Positions 26,528 to 40,820 of a stretch of 64,000 bases of DNA are shown here, piece after piece. A program made the translations under genes and the position numbers. The notes beneath the pieces are model-generated. The model was not told the origin of the DNA. It was given only the letters and a program-made list of their open reading frames with translations, and ran no database searches. How positions within the stretch are numbered: the stretch's first letter is position 1; each line of letters begins with the position of its first letter. This DNA is from Psococerastis gibbosa (Eukaryota; Arthropoda; Insecta; Psocodea; Psocidae), in NCBI GenBank assembly GCA_963971405.1, contig OZ020493.1, forward strand, positions 1,860,001-1,924,000. Direction: 5' to 3'.

Positions 26528-29500
26528 AATAACCCAGTTTTTATTTGCAGACTCCAATAAGTAAAGTGTAAACTCATGTCTGCAGTAGACATATTTAACA
26601 CGGAGGGAATTTCAAAAGTGAAGACAAACTCCAGTGAATTGCGGAAGACTTTCGAAAATCGGACAACTACATAAATATTTGTGGGTGAGTACTTTTGGAC
26701 TCAGGGGCGTAATGTGTCCTTCCCTCCCCCAGCCTCGAGCATTGTAAGACGTGGTGGTTCATACGTCATTATAACGCCTACGCCTATATAAATAAATATA
26801 TATGTAGGGAATAAGGAATATTTATAAGGAAGGAATAGCCCAGTTTTTATTTGCAGACTCCAATTAGTAAAGTGTAAACTCATGTCTGCAGTAGTCATAT
26901 TTAAGATCTACATAAATATTTGTTAGTGAGTACTTATGGACTGAAGGGCGTAAAGTTTGGGAAGGCTTTGCCCCCCCCCCCCCTCCTCGAGCACTGTGCG
27001 ACGTGGTTCATACTTCATGGTCATATATAAGGGATAAACAAGTTTTTATTTCCACGCTCGAATTAGTAAACAGTGAAATCATAATGTACTCAAGTCTACA
27101 GTAGACTTATCTAATTCTTCAGCATGCAGGTGAAGTACTGGAAGTGCCGGACTAACCACTATCTTTTTTTTTCTAGCAGTCGGGCTGTTTCAATTGACTA
27201 GTGGGTACAATGTTTGACTGATTATGAAAAAAATGTTCAACAATTCCTACACACGGAGGGAATTTTAAAAGAGAAGACAAACTCCAGTGAATTGCGGAAG
27301 ACTTTCGAAAATCGGACAACTACATAAATATTTGTGGGTGAGTACTTTTGGACTCAGGGGCGTAATGTGTCCTTCCCTCCCCCAGCCTCGAGCATTGTAA
27401 GACGTGGTGGTTCATACGTCATTTTCCCCTTTGCAGCATTATGAATAGTAGCATTCCTAATAAGGAATATACATAAAAGATTTAATACAGTTTGTGGGTG
27501 TGTACTTATGGACTCGGGGCGAACAGCTATACCTATGTAAATAAACATATATGTAGGGAATAAGGAATATTTATAAGGAAGGAATAACCCAGTTTTTATT
27601 TGCAGACTCCAATTAGTAAAGTGTAAACTCATGTCTGCAGTAGACATATTTAAGATCTACATAAATATTTGTGAGTGAGTACTTATGGACTAAAGGGCGT
27701 AAAGCTTGGGAAGGCTTTGCCCCCCCCCCCCCCCTCCTCGGGCACTGTGCGACGTGGTTAATACTTCATTGTCATATATAAGGGATAACCAAATTTTTAT
27801 TTCAACGCTCGAATTAGTAAACAGTGAAATCATAAGGTACTCAAGTCTACAGTAGACTTATCTAATTCTTCAGCATGCAGGTGAAGTACTGGAAGTGCCG
27901 GACTAACCACTATCTTTTTTTTTCTAGCAGTCGGGCGGTTTCAATTGACTAGTGGGTACAATGTTTGACTGATTATGAAAAAAATGTTCAACAATTCCTA
28001 CACACGGAGGGAATTTCAAACGTGAAGACACACTCCAGTGAATTGCGGAAGACTTTCGATAATCGGACAACTACATAAATATTTGTGGGTGAGTACTTTT
28101 GGACTCAGGGGCGTAAGGTGTCCTTCCCTCCCCCAGCCTCGAGCATTGTAATACGTGGTGGTTCATACGTCATTTTCCCCTTTGCAGCATTATGAATAGT
28201 AGCATTCCTAATAAGGAATATACATAAAAGATTTAATACAGTTTGTGGGTGAGTACTTATGGACTCGGGGCGAACAGCTATACCTATGTAAATAAACATA
28301 TATGTAGGGAATAAGGAATATTTATAAGGAAGGAATAACCCAGTTTTTATTTGCAGACTCCAATTAGTAAAGTGTAAACTCATGTCTGAAGTAGACACAT
28401 CTAAGATCTACATAAATATTTGTGAGTGAGTACTTTTGGACTCAGGGGCGTAATGTGTCCTTCCCTTCCCCAGCCTCGAGCATTGTAAGACGTGGTGGTT
28501 CATACGCCATGGTCCCCTTTGCAGCATTATGAATAGTAGCATTCCTAATAAGGAATATTCATAAAAGATTTAATACAGTATGTGGGTGAGTACATGTGGA
28601 CTCGGGGAGAACAGCTACACCTATATAAATAAATATAAATGTAGGGAATAAGGAATATTTATCAGGAAGGAATAACCCAGTTTTTATTTGCAGACTCCAA
28701 TTAGTAAAGTGTAAACTCATGTCTGAAGTAGACATATCCAAGATCTACATAAATCTTTGTGAGTGAGTACTTTTGGACTCAGGGGCGTAATGTGTCCTTC
28801 CCTTCCCCAGCCTCGAGCATTGTAAGACGTGGTGGTTCATACGCCATGGTCCCCTTTGCAGCATTATGAATAGTAGCATTCCTAATAAGGAATGTACATA
28901 AAAGATTTAATACAGTATGTAGGTGAGCACTTCTGGACTCGGGGCGAACAGCTACACCTATATAAATTAATATATACGTAGGGAATTAGGAATATTTATA
29001 AGGAAGGAACAACCCAGTTTTTATTTGCAGACTCCAATAAGTAAAGTGTAAACTCATGTCTGCAGTAGACATATTTAACACGGAGGGAATTTCAAAAGTG
29101 AAGACAAACTCCAGTGAATTGCGGAAGACTTTCGAAAATCGGACAACTACATAAATATTTGTGGGTGAGTACTTTTGGACTCAGGGGCGTAATGTGTCCT
29201 TCCCTCCCCCAGCCTCGAACATTGTAAGACGTGGTGGTTCATACGTCATTATAACGCCTACGCCTATATAAATAAATATATATGTAGGGAATAAGGAATA
29301 TTTATAAGGAAGGAATAGCCCAGTTTTTATTTGCAGACTCCAATTAGTAAAGTGTAAACTCATGTCTGCAGTAGTCATATTTAAGATCTACATAAATATT
29401 TGTTAGTGAGTACTTATGGACTGAAGGGCGTAAAGTTTGGAAAGGCTTTGCCCCCCCCCCCTCCTCGAGCACTGTGCGACGTGGTTCATACTTCATGGTC

Positions 29501-30068
29501 ATATATAAGGGATCAACAAGTTTTTATTTCAACGCTCGAATTAGTAAACAGTGAAATCATAATGTACTCAAGTCTACAGTAGACTTATCTAATTCTTCAG
29601 CATGCAGGTGAAGTACTGGAAGTGCCGGACTAACCACTATCTTTTTTTTTCTAGCAGTCGGGCTGTTTCAATTGACTAGTGGGTACAATGTTTGACTGAT
29701 TATGAAAAAAATGTTCAACAATTCCTACACACGGAGGGAATTTTAAAAGTGAAGACAAACTCCAGTGAATTGCGGAAGACTTTCGAAAATCGGACAACTA
29801 CATAAATATTTGTGGGTGAGTACTTTTGGACTCAGGGGCGTAATGTGTGCTTCCCTCCCCCAGCCTCGAGCATTGTAAGACGTGGTGGTTCATACGTCAT
29901 TTTCCCCTTTGCAGCATTATGAATAGTAGCATTCCTAATAAGGAATATACATAAAAGATTTAATACAGTTTGTGGGTGAGTACTTATGGACTCGGGGCGA
30001 ACAGCTATACCTATGTAAATAAACATATATGTAGGGAATAAGGAATATTTATAAGGAAGGAATAACCC
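26528..30068. repeat. Higher-order block B, copy 3
   Basis: Matches 4,291-7,830 at offset 22,237-22,238. A few substitutions appear toward its right end (for example ggaaaggc at 29,440, gatcaacaag at 29,513, tgtgtgcttcc at 29,846), so similarity begins to fall here. Block C does not follow. Confidence 0.78.
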
Positions 30069-33000
30069 AGTTTTTATTTGCAGACTCCAATTAGTAAAGT
30101 GTAAACTCATGTCTGCAGTAGACATATTTAAGATCTACATAAATATTTGTGAGTGAGTACTTATGGACTAAAGGGCGTAAAGCTTGGGAAGGCTTTGCCC
30201 CCCCCCCTCCTCGAGCACTGTGCGACGTGGTTAATACTTCATTGTCATATATAAGGGATAACCAAATTTTTATTTCAACGCTCGAATTAGTAAACAGTGA
30301 AATCATAAGGTAGTCATGTCTACAGTAGACTTATCTAATTCTTCAGCATGCAGGTGAAGTACTGGAAGTGCCGGACTAACCACTATCTTTTTTTTTCTAG
30401 CAGTCGGGCGGTTTCAATTGACTAGTGGGTACAATGTTTGACTGATTATGAAAAAAATGTTCAACAATTCCTACACACGGAGGGAATTTCAAACGTGAAG
30501 ACACACTCCAGTGAATTGCGGAAGACTTTCGATAATCGGACAACTACATAAATATTTGTGGGTGAGTACTTTTGGACTCAGGGGCGTAAGGTGTCCTTCC
30601 CTCCCCCAGCCTCGAGCATTGTAATACGTGGTGGTTCATACGTCATTTTCCCCTTTGCAGCATTATGAATAGTAGCATTCCTAATAAGGAATATACATAA
30701 AAGATTTAATACAGTTTGTGGGTGAGTACTTATGGACTCGGGGCGAACAGCTATACCTATGTAAATAAACATATATGTAGGGAATAAGGAATATTTATAA
30801 GGAAGGAATAACCCAGTTTTTATTTGCAGACTCCAATTAGTAAAGTGTAAACTCATGTCTGCAGTAGACATATTTAAGATCTACATAAATATTTGTGAGT
30901 GAGTACTTATGGACTAAAGGGCGTAAAGCTTGGGAAGGCTTTGCCCCCCCCCCCCTCCTCGAGCACTGTGCGACGTGGTTAATACTTCATTGTCATATAT
31001 AAGGGATAACCAAATTTTTATTTCAACGCTCGAATTAGTAAACAGTGAAATCATAAGGTAGTCATGTCTACAGTAGACTTATCTAATTCTTCAGCATGCA
31101 GGTGAAGTACTGGAAGTGCCGGACTAACCACTATCTTTTTTTTTCTAGCAGTCGGGCGGTTTCAATTGACTAGTGGGTACAATGTTTGACTGATTATGAA
31201 AAAAATGTTCAACAATTCCTACACACGGAGGGAATTTCAAACGTGAAGACACACTCCAGTGAATTGCGGAAGACTTTCGATAATCGGACAACTACATAAA
31301 TATTTGTGGGTGAGTACTTTTGGACTCAGGGGCGTAAGGTGTCCTTCCCTCCCCCAGCCTCGAGCATTGTAATACGTGGTGGTTCATACGTCATTTTCCC
31401 CTTTGCAGCATTATGAATAGTAGCATTCCTAATAAGGAATATACATAAAAGATTTAATACAGTTTGTGGGTGAGTACTTATGGACTCGGGGCGAACAGCT
31501 ATACCTATGTAAATAAACATATATGTAGGGAATAAGGAATATTTATAAGGAAGGAATAACCCAGTTTTTATTTGCAGACTCTAATTAGTAAAGTGTAAAC
31601 TCATGTCTGAAGTAGACATATCTATGATCTACATAAATATTTGTGAGTGAGTACTTTTGGACTCAGGGGCGTAATGTGTCCTTCCCTTCCCCAGCCTCGA
31701 GCATTGTAAGACGTGGTGGTTCATACGCCATGGTCCCCTTTGCAGCATTATGAATAGTAGCATTCCTAATAAGGAATGTACATAAAAGATTTAATACAGT
31801 ATGTGGGTGAGTACATGTGGACTCGGGGCGAACAGCTACACCTATATAAATAAATATAAATGTAGGGAATAAGGAATATTTATAAGGAAGGAATAACCCA
31901 GTTTTTATTTGCACGCACCAATTAGTAAAGTGTAAACTCATGTCTGCAGTGGACATATTTAAGATCTACATATATATTTGTGGGTGAGTACTTTTGGACT
32001 CAGGGGTGTAATGTGTCCTTCCCTCTCCCAGCCTCGAGCATTGTAAGACGTGGTGGTTCATACGCCATGGTCCCCTTTGCAGCATTATGAATAATAGCAT
32101 TCCTAATGAGGAATATACATAAAAGATTTAATACAGTTTGTGGGTGAGTACTTATGGACTCGGGGCGAACAGCTACACCTATGTAAATAAATATATATGT
32201 AGGGAATAAGGAATATTTATAAGGAAGGAATAACCCAGTTTTTATTTGCAGACTCGGAATCGGACAACTACATAAATATTTGTGGGTGAGTACTTTTGGA
32301 CACAGAGGCGTAATGTGTCCTTCCCTCTCCCAGCCTCGAGCATTGTAAGACGTGGTGGTACATACGCCATGGTCCCCTTTGCAGCATTATGAATAATAGC
32401 ATTCCTAATGAGGAATATACATAAAAGATTTAATACAGTTTGTGGGTGAGTACTTATGGACTCGGGGCGAACAGCTACACCTATGTAAATAAATATATAT
32501 GTAGGGAATAAGGAATATTTATAAGGAAGGAATAACCCAGTTTTTATTTGCAGACTCCAATTAGTAAAGTGTAAACTCATGTCTGCAGTAGACATATTTA
32601 AGATCTACATAAATATTTGTTAGTGAGTACTTATGGACTGAAGGGCGTAAAGTTTGGGAAGGCTTTGCCCCCCCCCCCTCCTCGAGCATTGTGCGACGTG
32701 GTTCATACTTCATGGTCATATATAAGGGATAAACAAGTTTTTATTTCCACGCTCGAATTAGTAAACAGTGAAATCATAAGGTACTCAAGTCTACAGTAGA
32801 CTTATCTAATTCTTCAGCATGCAGGTGAAGTACTGGAAGTGCCGGACTAACCACTATCTTTTTTTTTCTAGCAGTCGGGCGGTTTCAATTGACTAGTGGG
32901 TACAATGTTTGACTGATTATGAAAAAAATGTTCAACAATTCCTACACACGGAGGGAATTTCAAACGTGAAGACACACTCCAGTGAATTGCGAAAGACTTT

Positions 33001-36000
33001 CGATAATCGGACAACTACATAAATATTTGTGGGTGAGTACTTTTGGACTCAGGGGCGTAATGTGTCCTTCCCTCCCCCAGCCTCGAGCATTGTAATACGT
33101 GGTGGTTCATACGTCATTTTCCCCTTTGCAGCATTATGAATAGTAGCATTCCTAATAAGGAATATACATAAAAGATTTAATACAGTTTGTGGGTGAGTAC
33201 TTATGGACTCGGGACGAACAGCTATACCTATGTAAATAAACATATATGTAGGGAATAAGGAATATTTATAAGGAAGGAATAACCCAGTTTTTATTTGCAG
33301 ACTCCAATTAGTAAAGTGTAAACTCATGTCTGAAGTAGACATATCTAAGATCTACATAAATATTTGTGAGTGAGTACTTTTGGACTCAGGGGCGTAATGT
33401 GTCCTTCCCTTCCCCAGCCTCGAGCATTGTAAGACGTGGTGGTTCATACGCCATGGTCCCCTTTGCAGCATTATGAATAGTAGCATTCCTAATAAGGAAT
33501 GTACATAAAAGATTTAATACAGTATGTAGGTGAGCACTTATGGACTCGGGGCGAACAGCTACACCTATATAAATTAATATATACGTAGGGAATTAGGAAT
33601 ATTTATAAGGAAGGAATAACCCAGTTTTTATTTGCAGACTCCAATAAGTAAAGTGTAAACTCATGTCTGCAGTAGACATATTTAACACGGAGGAATTTCA
33701 AAAGTGAAGACAAACTCCAGTGAATTGCGGAAGACTTTCGAAAATCGGACAACTACATAAATATTTGTGGGTGAGTACTTTTGGACTCAGGGGCGTAATG
33801 TGTCCTTCCCTCCCCCAGCCTCGAGCATTGTAAGACGTGGTGGTTCATACGTCATTATAACGCCTACGCCTATATAAATAAATATATATGTAGGGAATAA
33901 GGAATATTTATAAGGAAGGAATAGCCCAGTTTTTATTTGCAGACTCCAATTAGTAAAGTGTAAACTCATGTCTGCAGTAGTCATATTTAAGATCTACATA
34001 AATATTTGTTAGTGAGTACTTATGGACTGAAGGGCGTAAAGTTTGGGAAGGCTTTGCCCCCCCCCCCCTCCTCGAGCACTGTGCGACGTGGTTCATACTT
34101 CATGGTCATATATAAGGGATAAACAAGTTTTTATTTCCACGCTCGAATTAGTAAACAGTGAAATCATAATGTACTCAAGTCTACAGTAGACTTATCTAAT
34201 TCTTCAGCATGCAGGTGAAGTACTGGAAGTGCCGGACTAACCACTATCTTTTTTTTTCTAGCAGTCGGGCTGTTTCAATTGACTAGTGGGTACAATGTTT
34301 GACTGATTATGAAAAAAATGTTCAACAATTCCTACACACGGAGGGAATTTTAAAAGTGAAGACAAACTCCAGTGAATTGCGGAAGACTTTCGAAAATCGG
34401 ACAACTACATAAATATTTGTGGGTGAGTACTTTTGGACTCAGGGGCGTAATGTGTCCTTCCCTCCCCCAGCCTCGAGCATTGTAAGACGTGGTGGTTCAT
34501 ACGTCATTTTCCCCTTTGCAGCATTATGAATAGTAGCATTCCTAATAAGGAATATACATAAAAGATTTAATACAGTTTGTGGGTGAGTACTTATGGACTC
34601 GGGGCGAACAGCTACACCTATGTAAATAAATATATATGTAGGGAATAAGGAATATTTATAAGGAAGGAATAACCCAGTTTTTATTTGCAGACTCCAATTA
34701 GTAAAGTGTAAACTCATGTCTGCAGTAGACATATTTAAGATCTACATAAATATTTGTTAGTGAGTACTTATGGACTGAAGGGCGTAAAGTTTGGGAAGGC
34801 TTTGCCCCCCCCCCCCTCCTCGAGCATTGTGCGACGTGGTTCATACTTCATGGTCATATATAAGGGATAAACAAGTTTTTATTTCCACGCTCGAATTAGT
34901 AAACAGTGAAATCATAAGGTACTCAAGTCTACAGTAGACTTATCTAATTCTTCAGCATGCAGGTGAAGTACTGGAAGTGCCGGACTAACCACTATCTTTT
35001 TTTTTCTAGCAGTCGGGCGGTTTCAATTGACTAGTGGGTACAATGTTTGACTGATTATGAAAAAAATGTTCAACAATTCCTACACACGGAGGGAATTTCA
35101 AACGTGAAGACAAACTCCAGTGAATTGCGGAAGACTTTCGAAAATCGGACAACTACATAAATATTTGTGGGTGAGTACTTTTGGACACAGAGGCGTAATG
35201 TGTCCTTCCCTCTCCCAGCCTCGAGCATTGTAAGACGTGGTGGTTCATACGCCATGGTCCCCTTTGCAGCATTATGAATAGTAGCATTCCTAATAAGGAA
35301 TATTCATAAAAGATTTAATACAGTATGTGGGTGAGTACATGTGGACTCGGGGAGAACAGCTACACCTATATAAATAAATATAAATGTAGGGAATAAGGAA
35401 TATTTATCAGGAAGGAATAACCCAGTTTTTATTTGCAGACTCCAATTAGTAAAGTGTAAACTCATGTCTGAAGTAGACATATCTAAGATCTACATAAATA
35501 TTTGTGAGTGAGTACTTTTGGACTCAGGGGCGTAATGTGTCCTTCCCTTCCCCAGCCTCGAGCATTGTAAGACGTGGTGGTTCATACGCCATGGTCCCCT
35601 TTGCAGCATTATGAATAGTAGCATTCCTAATAAGGAATGTACATAAAAGATTTAATACAGTATGTAGGTGAGCACTTATGGACTCGGGGCGAACAGCTAC
35701 ACCTATATAAATTAATATATACGTTGGGAATTAGGAATATTTATAAGGAAGGAACAACCCAGTTTTTATTTGCAGACTCCAATAAGTAAAGTGTAAACTC
35801 ATGTCTGCAGTAGACATATTTAACACGGAGGGAATTTCAAAAGTGAAGACAAACTCCAGTGAATTGCGGAAGACTTTCGAAAATCGGACAACTACATAAA
35901 TATTTGTTGGTGAGTACTTTTGGACTCAGGGGCGTAATGTGTCCTTCCCTCCCCCAGCCTCGAGCATTGTAAGACGTGGTGGTTCATACGTCATTATAAC

Positions 36001-36440
36001 GCCTACGCCTATATAAATAAATATATATGTAGGGAATAAGGAATATTTATAAGGAAGGAATAGCCCAGTTTTTATTTGCAGACTCCAATTAGTAAAGTGT
36101 AAACTCATGTCTGCAGTAGTCATATTTAAGATCTACATAAATATTTGTTAGTGAGTACTTATGGACTGAAGGGCGTAAAGTTTGGGAAGGCTTTGCCCCC
36201 CCCCCCCTCCTCGAGCACTGTGCGACGTGGTTCATACTTCATGGTCATATATAAGGGATAAACAAGTTTTTATTTCCACGCTCGAATTAGTAAACAGTGA
36301 AATCATAATGTACTCAAGTCTACAGTAGACTTATCTAATTCTTCAGCATGCAGGTGAAGTACTGGAAGTGCCGGACTAACCACCATCTTTTTTTTCTAGC
36401 ATTCGGGCTGTTTCAACTGACTAGTGGGTACAATGTTTGA
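30069..36440. repeat. Shuffled satellite units outside the A/B/C order
   Basis: Same unit family, but order and junctions differ from blocks A-C. Two neighbouring 748-bp units (from about 30,140 and 30,890) share the private variant gtagtcatgtc, showing a recent local duplication. A short truncated unit restarts at about 32,255 (cagactcggaatcgg). Between 33,787 and 34,732 the order again resembles the start of block B. Confidence 0.75.
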
Positions 36441-39400
36441 CTAATTATGAAAAAAATGTACAACAATTCCTACACACGGAGGGAATTTCTGAAGTGAAGA
36501 CAAACTCCAGTGTATTGCGGAAGGCTTTCGAAAATCGGACAACTACATAAATATTTGTGGGTGAGTACTTTTGGACACAGGGGCGTAATGTGTCCTTCCC
36601 TCCCCCAGCCTCGAGCATTGTAAGCCGTGGTGGTTCATACGTCATGGTCCCCTTTGCTGCATTGTGAATAGTAGCATTCCTAATAAGGAATATACATAAA
36701 TGATTTAATACAGTATGTAGGTGAGTACTTATGCACTCGGGGCGAACAGCTACACCTATATAAATAAATATATATGTAGGGAATAAGGAATATTTATAAG
36801 GAAGTAATAACCCAGTTTTTATTTGCAGACTCCAATTAGTAAAGTGTAAACTCATGTCTGCAGTAGACATATTTAAGATCTACATAAATATTTGTGAGTG
36901 AGTACTTATGGACTCAAGGGCGTAAAGTTTGGGAAGGCTTTGCCCCCTCCCCCCTCCTCGAGCACTGTGAGACGTGGTTCATACTTCATGGTCATATATA
37001 AGGGATAACGAAGTTTTTATTTCCACGCTCGAATTAGGAAACAGTAATATCATAAGGAACTCAAGTCTACAGTAGACTTATCTAATTCTTCAGCATGCAG
37101 GTGAAGTACTGGATGTGCCGGACTAACCACTATCTTTTTTTTCTAGCAGTCGGGCTGTTTCAATTGACTAGTGGGTACAATGTTTGACTGATTATGAAAA
37201 AAATGTACAACAATTCCTACACTTCATGGTCATATATAAGGGATAACCAAGTTTTTATTTCCACGCTCGAATTAGTGAACAGTGAAACCATAAGGTACTC
37301 AAGTCTACAGCAGACTTATCTAATTCTTCAGCATGCAGGTGAAGTACTGGAAGTGCCGGACTAACCACTATCTTTTTTTTTCTAGCAGTCGGGCGGTTTC
37401 AATTGACTAGTGGGTACAATGTTTCACTGATTATGAAAAAAATGTTCAACAATTCCTACACACGGAGGGAATTTCAAACGTGAAGACACACTCCAATGAA
37501 TTGCGGAAGACTTTCGATAATCGGACAACTACATAAATATTTGTGGGTGAGTACTTTTGGACACAGAGGCGTAATGTGTCCTTCCCTGCTCCAGCCTCGA
37601 GCATTGTAAGACGTGGTGGTTCATACGGCATGGTCCCCTTTGCTGCATTGTGAATAGTAGCATTCCTAATAAGGAATATACATAAATGATTTAATACAGT
37701 ATGTAGGTGAGTACTTATGCACTCGGGGCGAACAGCTACACCTATATAAATAAATATATATGTAGGGAATAAGGAATATTTATAAGGAAGTAATAACCCA
37801 GTTTTTATTTGCTCACTCCAATTAGTAAAGTGTAAACTCATGTCTGCACTAGACATATTTAAGATCTACTAAATATTTGGTAGGGAGTACTTATGGACTC
37901 AAGGGCGTTAAGTTTGGGAAGGCTTTGCCCCCCCCCCCCCCCCTCGAGCACTGTGCGACGTGGTTCATATTTCATGGTCATTTATAAGGGATAACCAAGT
38001 TTTTATTTCCACGCTCGAATTAGGAAAGAGTTATATCATAAGGAACTCAAGTCTACAGTAGACTTATCTAATTCTTCAGCATGCAGGTGAAGTACTGGAT
38101 GTGCCGGACTAACCACTATCTTTTTTTTCTAGCAGTCGGGCTGTTTCAATTGACTAGTGGGTACAATGGTTGACTGATTATGAAAAAAATGTACAACAAT
38201 TCCTACACTTCATGGTCATATATAAGGGATAACCAAGATTTTATTTCCACGCTCGAATTAGTAAACAGTGAAATCATAAGGTACTCAAATCTACAGTAGA
38301 CTTATCTAATTCTTCAGCATGCAGGTGAAGTACTGGATGTGCCGGACTAACCACTATCTTTTTTTTCTAGCAGTCGGGCTCTTTCAATTGACTAGTGGGT
38401 ACAATGTTTGACTGATTATGAAAAAAATGTACAACAATTCCTACACTTCATGGTCATATATAAGGGATAACCAAGATTTTATTTCCACGCTCGAATTAGT
38501 GAACAGTGAAACCATAAGGTACTCAAGTCTACAGCAGACTTATCTAATTCTTCAGCATGCAGGTGAAGTACTGGAAGTGCCGGACTAACCACTATCTTTT
38601 TTTTCTAGCAGTCGGGCTGTTTCAATTGACTAGTGGGTACAATGTTTGACTGATTATGAAACAAATGTACAACAATTCCTACACACGGAGGGAATTTCAA
38701 AAGTGAAGACAGACTCCAGTGTATTGCGGAAGACTTTCGAAAATCGGACAACTACATAAATATTTGTGGGTGAGTACTTTTGGACTCAGGGGCGTAATGT
38801 GTCCTTCCCTCCCCCAGCCTCGAGCATTGTAAGACGTGGTGGTTCATACGCCATGGTCCCCTTTGCAGGATTATGATTAGTAGCATTCCTAATAAGGAAT
38901 ATACATAAAAGATTTAATACAGTATGTGGGTGAGTACTTATGGACTCGGGTTGAACAGCTACACCTATATAAATAAATATATATGTAGGGAATAAGGAAT
39001 ATTTATAAGGAAGTAATAACCCAGTTTTTATTTGCAGACTCCAATTAGTAAAGTGTAAACTCATGTCTGCAGTAGACATATTTAAGATCTACATAAATAT
39101 TTGTGAGTGAGTACTTATGGACTCAAGGGCGTAAAGTTTGGGAAGGCTTTGCCCCCTCCCCCCTCCTCGAGCACTGTGAGACGTGGTTCATACTTCATGG
39201 TCATATATAAGGGATAACGAAGTTTTTATTTCCACGCTCGAATTAGGAAACAGGAAAACCATAAGGAACTCAATTCTACAGTAGACTTATCTAATTCTTC
39301 AGCATGCAGGTGAAGTACTGGAAGTGCCGGACTAACCACTATCTTTTTTTTTTCTAGCAGTCGGGCTGTTTCAATTGACTAGTGGGTACAACTCCAGTGA

Positions 39401-40010
39401 ATTGCGGAAGGCTTTCGAAAATCGGACAACTACATAAATATTTGTGGGTGAGTACTTTTGGACTCAGGGGCGTAATGTGTCCTTCCCTCCCCCAGCCTGG
39501 AGCATTGTAAGACGTGGTGGTTCATACGCTATGGTCCCCTTTGCAACATTGTGAATAGTAGCATTCCTAATAAGGAATATTCATAAAAGATTTAATACAG
39601 TATGTAGGTGAGTACTTATGGACTCGGGGCGAACAGCTACACGTATATAAATAAATATATATGTAGGGAATTAGGAATATTTATAAGGAAGGAATAACCC
39701 AGTTTCTATTTCCTCACTCCAATTAGTAAATTGTTAATTCATAATTTAATTAAGTCTACAGTAGACTAAACTAAGTCTGCAGCAGGCAGCTGTAATACTA
39801 GCAGTGCCGGACTAACTATTACCTTTTTTTCATACAGGCGAGCCGTTTCAATTTACTAGTGGGTAGGATGTACAACTAATTGTGAAAAAATGTTCATCAA
39901 TGCCCACACACTGCGGGAATTTCAAAAGTGAAAACAAACTCCAGAGAATTGCGGATGGCTTCCAAAAATCGGAGATCTACATAAATATTTGTGGATGAGT
40001 ACTTATAGTA
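36441..40010. repeat. Diverged edge of the satellite array
   Basis: Units here carry many private changes (gcattgtgaatag, tgcactcgg, C-tract interrupted as ccccctcccccc near 36,943 and 39,152). The last recognisable unit, about 39,716-40,010, is strongly decayed and ends after gatctacataaatatttgtgg, where unique sequence begins. Divergence rising toward an array edge is the usual picture for satellites kept uniform in their interior by unequal exchange. Confidence 0.85.
38208..38687. repeat. Truncated 240-bp satellite sub-units in tandem
   Basis: The segment from the leader (acttcatggtcatatataagg) to acaacaattcctacac is repeated at about 37,222, 38,211 and 38,451. The last two are 240 bp apart and directly adjacent. 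The sub-unit lacks the C-tract and the downstream half of the normal unit, so it arose by deletion followed by local amplification. Confidence 0.75.
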
Positions 40011-40800
40011 ATGGGCTTATTCGCTATTTTAGAGATACGTACATCGCTCAGTGGGTTTATTTACTGCATTGATGATGTGCCTGGCTGTTGAACTATTAAG
40101 CTTATGCAAAATTATACTTGTGATATGCTATTTAGTTTATAAGTATCTAGTTGTCCTATTAGGCTACCGAAATTTTAATTCTACGTTAAAGTGTAGTAGC
40201 CCCGACAACTCCTTTCATTTCACCTATTTGGTACCTTTTTCCCCGGTGCACAAGTCACCCCAATCTCAGCCTATCAGGAGCCGAACGACTGGAGGAGCCT
40301 TTTCCAACCGTCAAACCGAGGTTATAAATTTCATGTAAGATACATTCTAATATAGCGGTAGCGCTCTTCTCTGCAAAACCTCTGCCTTGATGTTTTGCCG
40401 GCATTTCTACCTATATGTTTGAAAATCCTACAATACCTATAATTAAATAATTAGACTTGTGCGTTAATATGAATGACTGGAGAATCTGCCGTCCCCTAAT
40501 TTCTTTATAACCATTTTTTGATTTACACATCTGCATTTTAGGATACGCAGAATTTTTCCAAAACATAACCCCCCTTAAACTTACTACAAATTGTAATGTT
40601 AATTGTAGGATGAAACTGTGTGATAAACATGACAAAAATGTAGATTATGCCTAATGCCATCCTGTCGTGGTCGGGTAATACATGTCTATACCGATGATTA
40701 CTAGTATTCAATTAGACTACTGTATGTAAATAAGAACATAATACACATAATATTTGTTACGTTCCAGAAGTGATAATGTTCTTTTTTTTTTCTTTACTGG
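40011..40800. other. Unique AT-rich sequence, no gene recognised
   Basis: Short open frames occur (40,051-40,338 plus and 40,411-40,635 minus) but show no domain that I recognise, no splice context and no biased codon use that stands out. I see no repeat structure. Confidence 0.5.
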
Positions 40801-40820
40801 TAAAACGGTAGGCTATTGCA

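Larger units (their letters stand above)
1..40010. repeat. Satellite array, composite unit of about 749 bp
   Basis: The whole stretch is tandem repeat. Long units recur at 746-753 bp, for example 2560 to 3313, 5117 to 5867, 7594 to 8343, 30578 to 31326. Each long unit holds a leader (catatataaggg), the palindrome aagtctacagtagactt, a T-tract followed by ctagcagtcggg, three related copies of a motif around gtgagtactt..tggact, and a C-tract of about 9-17 bases followed by tcctcgag. Shorter sub-units of about 338 and 400 bp (sum about 740) lack the C-tract, and another variant carries a 96-bp internal deletion (e.g. 4464-4661, 6943-7140, 12935-13132). 40,010 bp is about 53 long-unit equivalents. 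The array extends past the left edge. I do not recognise the family. Confidence 0.97.

Noticed and set aside
336..39079. About 60 open frames of 60-141 codons in both directions inside 1-40 kb
   Set aside because: They recur with the satellite unit, overlap each other on both strands, have no known domain and end or change with C-tract length. Treated as repeat sequence and not as genes.
1..40010. CRISPR array or ribosomal spacer
   Set aside because: No unique spacers between short repeats and no recognisable ribosomal RNA gene; the unit is a long composite satellite in a eukaryotic setting.
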